Source: Gracilariopsis chorda (taxonomy: Eukaryota > Rhodophyta > Florideophyceae > Gracilariales > Gracilariaceae). From it: a stretch of 64,000 bases of DNA. A program made the position numbers and the translations under genes. The notes under the pieces are model-generated. The model did no database searches. It saw nothing but the letters and a program-made list of their open reading frames with translations, and was not told where the DNA came from. Below are positions 56,692-64,000 of this stretch, one piece after another; positions within the stretch are counted from its first letter, which is position 1, and each line of letters begins with the position of its first letter. The stretch is from NCBI GenBank assembly GCA_003194525.1, contig NBIV01000164.1:1-64000 (forward strand), read 5' to 3'.

Positions 56692-58627
56692 TCAGGTAGC
56701 CTGTAGACTTAAAGCATCGTAAAGGTTTTTTCCTTTCATGTACGTATTGTACCCATCTACTTCCGAGTCATCTCTACTGTTTCTAAGTATATGTGAGTCA
56801 ATGGGGATAAAATCTTTCTCCGTTGACTCATCAAAATGGCGTAGTCGGTAATTGATCTCCCCGTTGTTCAAGAATGGGGTGTCGGACCTCAGTTTCGCCA
56901 TGTACAGGACTGTCAAGGCAGATATACGTTTTATCCAGTATGTAGAGAAAAGTGCTTCCAGAGGTATGACGAATCCTAGTATGTTTCGTAGTTCAGGGAA
57001 CCGCAGACCTTCTTCCTGATACACCACGTTCCATTGACCCATGTGACGACAAGCAATGCCAACAGGCGACGGTTGTCCACAGGACCACACAACAATATAA
57101 TCTGTCTTTTCGTCATCTCCCGACCCCGTAAACAGTTTAGAGATTTGTAAAATAGTCTCCTGCGATAAGCAGTCTTCATCCACCAACGCATTCTGACTCT
57201 GACTCAGGTGGCTTCCCCATTTAAACTTAATGCGAGCTACGGGTCGAATTGCTGGGGTTGAACTACTTTCCAGGTTTCTGATTGCTTTCGGCCACTCTTC
57301 CTTTGAATAGTCCGCAACCGCTGTGCCGGAAAGAATGTAGGTCCTCGATGGCTTAAAGCTCCAATCTACGAAGTGCGCCAAAGCGTAGTGAGTGTACTCA
57401 GCCACCAAGTTGTCTACACCTTCTAAACAGAAGTGTTCAAGCTCCCTTGTCTTCCGATATCTCTCACTTTGAGAAGATAATGTTCGTACAAGCTCCTATT
57501 TCCGGGTATTAGCTCTTTCTTGAGATATAGGCCAAACCCCCAAAGGAACCTTGTGCAAGGGAATCTTCTTCGATATAATGGTCTTCGTGTATGCAGAATT
57601 AGAACATTCGGTGTAGCCAGCGCCTTGTAACATGTAGCGGGTAGGTATAGCCGCATTTCGGAAGCAAGACACCAGCATATGCGGCTTATAGTGGTAAAGT
57701 GCTTATACCACACGGGGAGACGATCGTCAAAATAATAAAATTTCTTGGCTTCTAGCGATCTCCTCCTTTCGAAAAACGTTTCCGATGTATATGCCTTCCT
57801 GATGTTGAACAGTTCTTTCTTCATATCATGCATTCGATCCATCCCACCAATCTTTGTACACCAATTGGCCACATGTTTTCTCTGATTCTCGTCCAGGTGC
57901 CATCCGTCGAGGATTATATTAGACGAATTGAACATCTTTTCAGCTGGATTTATACAGTCAGTGTTCTGGTCCATCACAACCATCGCCGGTGAAATGGCGA
58001 CTATAGAATTGAAGTAGGAAAGAATTCTTATGAAGCCCTCTTCTGTCTCGGAGCACATGTACCTTATGAAAAATTTCAACACATGAACATCATTGGCTCT
58101 TCCATCAATGGTGTCCAGAGGGAAACCGTATCTATTGGTTATGGCTTTATAGTAAATAGATACCCCCGGAAAAATGCCGAACTTCTGGTAGTCTTCCATC
58201 CAATCTCGAAACGACCAACAAGCGTACTTCATCCTACCTGGATCATCTGCTGCGAAGAATCCTTTATTCCTGCATCCTCCTTGCTCAATTAAAATAACAG
58301 GTCACACAAACTTACACATTCCATACCACGGGGATTGTTTATGGAGGAAGCATACCTCAACTTCTTCCTCGCCGATACCGGATTTATCTGTTGATTATAC
58401 TTTTCTTCCAGGTATCGACTCGTATCTCTAAAGCCCATATGCAAATCGCACGTCATATGTATAGCTTCAGAACGCATTTGCTGCTTGAGATTTGTAATAG
58501 TAAACCTTCCTGGGGGGCCATGTCCATGTTTAAAAGCATTTAAAGTAGCCATGTAGATCAGTCCACCATCCTCCTCCTGCCCAAAATTCTCGATCTTAAT
58601 CGTTATCGACAAGAGGCATCGCCTCAT
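56692..58627 (-). pseudogene. MULE (Mutator-like) transposase with SWIM zinc finger
   Basis: On the minus strand the protein starts at ATG 58627. The N-terminal region to 58289 is followed by the catalytic part 58232-57423, with RYGFPLDTIDG near 58.1 kb, the Asp of MVVMDQNTD near 57.98 kb and the typical GWHLDENQRKHV near 57.9 kb. The C-terminal part (57408-56692) carries the SWIM motif VWSCGQPSPVGIACRHMG near 57.07 kb, a zinc-binding domain of MULE and FAR1-type proteins. Length and order fit a MULE. There are two frame breaks: one near 57.44 kb, and one at 58.24-58.29 kb where a GTAAGT...GCAG segment could instead be a small intron. Long terminal inverted repeats were not located. Confidence 0.8.
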
Positions 58628-58639
58628 CTTGTTATTCTA

Positions 58640-59671
58640 TTAATTGCACTTCACGATTACTTTCTTCAGCACTCTTCTATTCCCACGTTCAGCACCACGA
58701 CGTTTCAGAGACTTTGTCTTATGCGGAGGTCGCTTTTGTTCTCCAACGTACATAGAAGTCCTTACGAATAAGCTGCGTCCGAAGCAGTCGGCGATAAATT
58801 GAAGTTCCTTCAGAACTGTAACACCAGGAGCATCGAGAGGAAGGGTTTCCAGATAGGCTAAGACAGCTGTTTAAAAACACTTCTCAATTCTCTTATTCGA
58901 TATCGTGTTCTGGGCGGATTGCATTCCCAGTTCTTCATCAGCGTCTTCTGTCTAGTACTTTTCGTCTTTCTCTCCAAGGCCATCCTTCTCTCTTGTTTCT
59001 GATTCTTCTTCATTCAGTATATCTCCATAAGAATCTTGTAAGAACCATGATGGAACCTCCTCTTCGTAATATAAGAATTGATATATGAGCAAAGCATCTT
59101 CTTCTTCAACGGATTGCTCATCTGAAACCTGCTGCGCATATGCTACGTTCCCGTTAAGTGTTTCACTCTCTTCACTAATTTTTGAGCCTTGCTCACCGCT
59201 CACAATGTTGCGGGCCACATGCTCGCGTTTGGCAACAAAATCATTGTGTTGAGGAGTTAGGAGAAGAAACAGGGGGGCCGCTTTAAAAGAACTAATGCCA
59301 CAATCGCCTCTTACGCCGCTTTCGACGTTAAACGCGTTATCCAGCAGTTCACCCAAGCATTTTACATCGTTTAAGCCACATTTCCTGATACCTTCCCTTG
59401 ATATTGGTGCTTGACGCGGCATGTTTGTTAGAATTAAACCCATTCTACCTTCTCCTTGTGGAACCGAAGGTTGTTGCTTCCAAATCTTGCGTCTGGGTTC
59501 ATGCAATCCTGTTGTTAAAGCACGACAATCAAAGACCACTCCCCTTTCAAGGCATTTCGTGCTATGTAGCACGCGAAAGAAAGGATAAATGTCCTCAGCA
59601 CCACTGCAGTCCGCCGTAGGCCATATCATCTTCGCTACCTGTGTCTGCATCGCTTTGAGATAAAGGTCCAT
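58640..59671 (-). pseudogene. MULE companion ORF, acidic middle and basic tail
   Basis: From ATG 59671 to TAA 58640-58642 the minus strand keeps one frame for 344 codons, with only two internal stops (TAG near 58950, TAA near 58873). The protein has a Cys-containing N-terminal half and a Glu/Asp-rich segment near 59.15-58.96 kb. Its basic tail (KTKSLKRRGAERGNRRVLKK) suits a DNA-binding nuclear protein. It ends 12 nt before the MULE transposase ATG, on the same strand and in the same frame. It is therefore probably a second gene of the same element or a former N-terminal extension of the transposase. No family is recognised. Confidence 0.5.
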
Positions 59672-59689
59672 GCTAATGCTCTAGGAGGT

Positions 59690-61423
59690 AGCATGTTGAG
59701 CTGTTGTAGAACTCGGCTACCTGGAAGGGGGGTATGGTTCGAAATATGCATGATGGACGTACATATTTTCCACTTCTCCGTATGTGCTCTTCCCATTCTT
59801 GTAAATAGAAAACTAAAGAGGAGCGAATGCCCAGAATCCTTCTTCTCCAAGAAAGAGCGATGGCGACCTCGTCTCCAGCATGAAAGCTCCAGGGACTTTC
59901 GCCCGGGTACCCGGATCACGCGCGCACAGTGCGTCACACTCTGCGCGTGCGAGCTGGATCAATTGCAGATACGTCACATTCACTTCTTGTTCGCGATAGA
60001 GGGGGATCACTGTTTTGATGGCTGGGTCAAGCACGTCCTTGAACAGGGTACAATGCTCCTCCGAGAGTTACACATTATCAAAACAGTGGTAGAACTTATT
60101 GAGGCGCAACGAGTTACCGGTTTCTGATTCTTCAGGCTTTTAGCAAGTATCGCTGATTGCAAGGGTAGCCGCTTTGATGGCAATTTTGGTGCTGTATGAA
60201 CCCAGTAAGTACTGCACCGCTTCCGATCAACACGTCACACCTCGCTCCCACGCTCGGGATGAACCTCGAATGGAGAAGTACTGATCCTCAGCAAGTTCCC
60301 GTAAGAAATAAGGTATCGCCACGTAGGATTGGCCCTCACTCATACCAAGAATATCAGCTTCCACCACGAATCGTGCGGGAAAGTCCAGAACCAAGATCGG
60401 ACCCTCTTCTGTGAAATACTGGTTACGCATAGAGAGCTGCATCTACTTGGTGCAGTTTTTCACCTTACCAGTGAGACGGGGCGTTCTTCTTATAGAAAAT
60501 TCCTTCAGCCAGCAGTACTGGTACAAAAAGAACTTCTGGTACGAAGGGTTAGTAGGCGTTAGGGGGATCAGTCCCGGGTGTCTTCTACCTTTTGAATGGG
60601 GGCGGATGGCGCCCGTAGTAACCGTCGACGGCTTTGAGCGGGAACTCCGTCCATGGCGATCAGCATGCCGTGAGTCCTCCGATGTAACGGTATCGTTTGG
60701 GGCTCTCGGATTGGGGTCCGAAAAGGTCAATGAGTCCGAATCATGGTTGTCTCTTCTTCCAGACGTCCGAGACCGGCAGTTCTTCTGAGCGTCCTGACGT
60801 TCGGCGCGCTCAGAAACCACGGGGTTAGCCACGACAGAGGGATAATAAACCTTATCGACCGACTCCAATCGAATTGCCACCCTATTTATTCCGTTATGTA
60901 TAACCTAGACATAGGAAGCCGGAACGCCAAAATACTCAAGCATCGAATAGAAGTCCGCCGTAATAAATAGATTTCAACCGCCAGGCCCGGCACAGAGTCA
61001 GCCTCAACGATTCCTTGGATAGAGGTGGCTTCCCTCACGAGGGCATCGTATGCCGCTCGTAAAGCGCGGAGCTGCTCGTCCAAGCAGAGGATTTGATCCT
61101 GTTCGACTACCCGAAAAGGCGGGGTAACAACCGTAACAGTGGCTGAAGGCCCAGCTCCATGACTAAAGTTCTTTGCCGTTGCGGTCATGATAGCCTGCTG
61201 TTCCAGTTCTATATCTGCGACACGAGGGCGGGTCAGGTCCTGGGGTTCACGGCTTTGTCTGGAGTGACTGCGACTCGCAGCCGACGTGGCACCGAGTGGC
61301 TCGCATCCCATCGAGTAGAACCATTCCGGTGGAATATACGCGAACAGCAACAACCAAAAATCGGAAAAGTGGCCTCAATAAAGAAGTATTACCGACAGCT
61401 CGTTCCAGGTCGGGAAACCACTT
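59690..61423 (-). mobile_element. LTR-retroelement gag fragment with leader, fossil
   Basis: Minus-strand gag-like protein includes a coiled-coil-like N-terminal part near 61.1 kb (LDEQLRALRAAYDALVREAT). The core capsid-type region near 60.4-60.0 kb contains FPARFVVEADILGMSEGQSY and DVLDPAIKTVIPLYREQ. Upstream, the plus strand at 61405-61420 reads CCAGGTCGGGAAACCA, like a tRNA 3' end, so its complement is a likely primer-binding site. It sits 3 nt inside an LTR end at 61424. Protease, RT and integrase are absent; the MULE and its companion ORF lie downstream. Several breaks; old. It is the only piece of coding sequence that can be tied to the hairpin-rich LTR family. Confidence 0.75.
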
Positions 61424-61650
61424 TTTGGTGCAATACCGTATTGGGGAAAGCACTCCAAAGACGTTCGGGATCTTACTTTGGAAATCCCCAGCTGATGAAT
61501 TGTTCTATGATTCGGCAAGGATCAACAACAAAGAGGGTCTTGATGATCTGGTGGAACCCCAAAGTGCTCATGATGACCTGGCACGGATCTCTTGGGAACC
61601 TTCTATGACCATTTGGTCATTGCTGTGTCATGTGGGGTGTTTATCAGTGT
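61424..61650 (-). repeat. 3' part of an LTR of the hairpin-rich family
   Basis: The minus-strand end matches the solo LTR at 42686-42740, including an exact shared 18-mer (AAGATCCCGAACGTCTTT) and TTGCACCA at the terminus. A perfect palindromic hairpin TGACCATTTGGTCA lies at about 61605-61618. The 5' end of this LTR could not be placed. Confidence 0.7.
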
Positions 61651-63282
61651 TATAAGTAGTAGGCAACATGTATTTTGGAGCCAACATTGTCCCCGTTGTC
61701 GGTCGGTTCTCTTCTCACAGAAGCATGTTGTCGTGTCATATTGACATTATTTCCCAAAAATGTCAATTCGGCTTTGAGGGCAGGTAGAAATGTCAAATAG
61801 GTAGCTGATCTCTTCAAAAGATCGAGTAGAATAAGAATAGAAAAAGTAGTCACGTTAGAACTGATGTTGGAGCCAACTAAACTCAAAAAAAGTAAAATAG
61901 TAACTAAATCTAATAATTAGGTACCAGTCACAGCGGCAGAGAAAACGATACGAAAGATGAAATGCGCCGCATATAGGGTGGAAAACCTGTGCTCCAAAGG
62001 ATGCAGAAAGCAATAAACTGGTAGAATGCAAACCCACATGGGATGGCGTGCGTGAAGGTGATATGAGCACTATCAAGAACATACGTTAGCGAAATCCACC
62101 TGCCGATACTCTCTTGGTAAATTTGTACCCTAGAGAGGGCTTTTATAGTCTGAACCAACCTTGGTTGTCCTTACTTTGGACTCGCGACCTACAGGTCACT
62201 CGTCCGTAAGTAGGGTTCACTACAGTTATGTGTACTAGTAAAATAAACTATTTTACACTTGCTGAGGGCCATACACGTGGAGATTAGAGTATCAGAGGCC
62301 AAGGTAGAGCGAAATAAGTAATTAATATTCCAAAATCCGACCCAAGAACGCCCGTTACATTCCACGCTATGCACCTGTACAGGCCACCTATAATCAGTTC
62401 AACTGAGTGCCAAACGGCTATGAGAGCCATCACAATACACCCATTCGTAGGGAAGAACTCATATCATCAGCTGTCTCAATGTAGGTAGGATCAACGTCAT
62501 ATGACTAGATTTGCTTCTCAATGTGCCCAAGATGTTGCTCCACACTTTCATTGATGCCAGCTGTCCTACTTGTCAATCACTACAAATCACTTGTTACGTT
62601 CTGGTTCTTTAATACATTATCTTTAGTACAGTTATCTCTAGCATCCACTTTAACGCATCAACCCTATTTTTTTTAATCTACTTGATCGTCTGAATCGATA
62701 ACTTACAAAGTTTCCATGTCTTCTGCAACCATAAATCGACTGCAAATCCTTTTCCAATGCTGTATATATGCCCAGACAGAATATTCATATCAAAAAGGTC
62801 TTCACATACTGCTTGGACATCATAAGCTCCAATGAGTCCATTATATAGCACGTAAGAAGTTGAGAGGCAGTTAGCCCTAGTACAGTAATGGTTTAAAAGT
62901 CATCGAAGATTTACTAGAAGATACTGCCAAGTCATCCAGGCAGACCAGAGCGCACTCCAGATCATCAAGAACCCACCTGATTGAGTGGCAAGTCATATCA
63001 CAATGCATCTGGAGGTTGAATATGGCCAGCCCTCACATGAATATATCTGACAATGATCATGGGAATACACCCACGTATATAGAACAACAAAGGGACATTT
63101 CATATTCCCACTAGGCACATATGATTCTCATCTACTAGTGACTTTGGTCGAGTTCGATGTAAACATCCGTAGAACTTATAATGTCTGTTTCGAACTCCAA
63201 TTGGGATCCTCATTACCGGCTTCCGAGCTGTCCCAACCATAGCTATTCAGTTCCTAACTGTGGTAGAATTCGCAATTAATCA
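61651..63282. other. AT-rich sequence, no recognised feature
   Basis: No protein-like frame, terminal repeat or RNA gene was found. It may include the unplaced remainder of the LTR that ends at 61424. Confidence 0.35.
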
Positions 63283-64000
63283 TTGCCTTTACCCGAAACT
63301 GGTGACCATCCAGCCTTGGTGTGTTTTGCTACACAAAACTGCGCAAGTTTGGATGAGCTACAGACACTCAGATCTTACGAACTCTTGATTTCGGACGAGT
63401 TATATGTTTCCTGTGAGCTCAATACTCTGATACAGGTTATCGCCATTTTTCCCGTCAGTGTTCCCCAAAAGCGATGCATTCTCCGAACCAAACCAACGTT
63501 AATACCACCGACGCTAACTGTGAAATATATTCATTCTGAAACATCTGTGCCTACTTGCAATCTCTCCTCGAACTTCGTAGCCCACTACCTACTCAATACG
63601 ATAAACTTGTTTCAGTGGAACCCAGAAAACAAATAGTCGAAACTGTCTCCCAAAGCAAAGAAAAAGTTCAAAAAATCCACAGCCTTCTTCAACAAGTCCC
63701 CATTTTTGGAAAATGTTTTACAATCAAGAATATTGAATAAAAAGTTCGTCAATCACACAAATCTGGCACTTAGAATCCTTGACATGTTTTGCGAAGCATG
63801 GATGCAGAAGACATAAATCTTTGCCGTGTGGAAAATGAACAATGTCGTTGCCAGAGAAAAGGAAATCGTCGACGCCTTTTTTCTACGTCTATATGCAAAA
63901 CTGCGACCTATGCTTGAATAATCAGGTGCAACTTGAGGAAACACTTCACGGAAACAAGGACAAAAACAAATTGTTGCCAAACAAGTTGTCCCTTAAATTC
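63283..64000 (+). pseudogene. unrecognised coding remnant at the right edge
   Basis: Plus-strand protein-like stretches change frame several times: 63283-63636, 63555-63740 (VETVSQSKEKVQKIHSLLQQ) and, near 63.74-63.92 kb, LALRILDMFCEAWMQKT and EIVDAFFLRLYAKLRPML. The composition is helix-rich. The region runs off the window, no family is recognised, and at least two frame changes and stops are seen, so it is probably a decayed gene. Confidence 0.35.

Noticed and set aside
62170-62215. tRNA-like 3' half near the GGTCGCGAGTCC stretch
   Set aside because: The stem does not pair properly and no cloverleaf can be completed.

Overview
The window is eukaryotic nuclear DNA that is almost entirely a transposon graveyard. 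Host-type sequence is limited to decayed pieces: a full-length but broken DDB1 gene with no visible introns, a Sel1-repeat piece, a possible eIF4G C-terminal piece, and several unrecognised coding remnants. The intron-poor DDB1, the chromodomain Ty3/gypsy elements and the oomycete- or alga-like DNA transposases suggest a macro-red alga (Chondrus-like). This is an inference from remembered family resemblance; an oomycete or another stramenopile is not excluded.

Layout: 1-3.1 kb, a minus-strand Ty3/gypsy remnant cut at the left edge by an LTR. 3.1-9.1 kb, decayed sequence with a 350-bp fold-back element. 9.1-11.8 kb, a CACTA/Tnp2-type transposase, with a second scrap near 7.4 kb. 12.4-14.2 kb, a basic protein remnant ending in a Cys/His cluster. 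14.9-17 kb, Sel1 and unknown remnants. 17.4-20.7 kb, DDB1. 21.4-23.4 kb, a complete-length pogo/mariner-like element with TA duplications. 24.4-27.4 kb and 33.0-34.9 kb, unrecognised plus-strand coding remnants split by a young Ty3/gypsy chromovirus (27413-33008, near-identical LTRs). 35.5-40.9 kb, an older Ty3/gypsy chromovirus. 40.9-45.7 kb, a broken Ty3/gypsy with a hairpin-rich solo LTR inside it. 46.2-49.4 kb, a piggyBac-like transposase with a YqaJ-type nuclease domain inserted in its catalytic core. 50.2-52.9 kb, a long unidentified decayed coding region. 53.0-53.4 kb, a palindromic MITE. 55.1-56.1 kb, the eIF4G-like piece. 56.7-59.7 kb, a MULE transposase with an upstream companion ORF. 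59.7-61.7 kb, a retroelement gag fragment with its LTR end. 61.7-64 kb, little recognisable.

The most interesting item is the piggyBac/YqaJ fusion. The nuclease motifs lie between the second and third DDE positions, and the piggyBac Cys-rich tail follows. The nuclease active-site residues are still readable, while the third transposase aspartate is lost in this copy. Second is the LTR family seen at 1-70, 42686-43511 and about 61.4 kb, whose 826-bp solo copy is studded with short perfect hairpins. No tRNA, rRNA, CRISPR or bacterial operon structure is seen.
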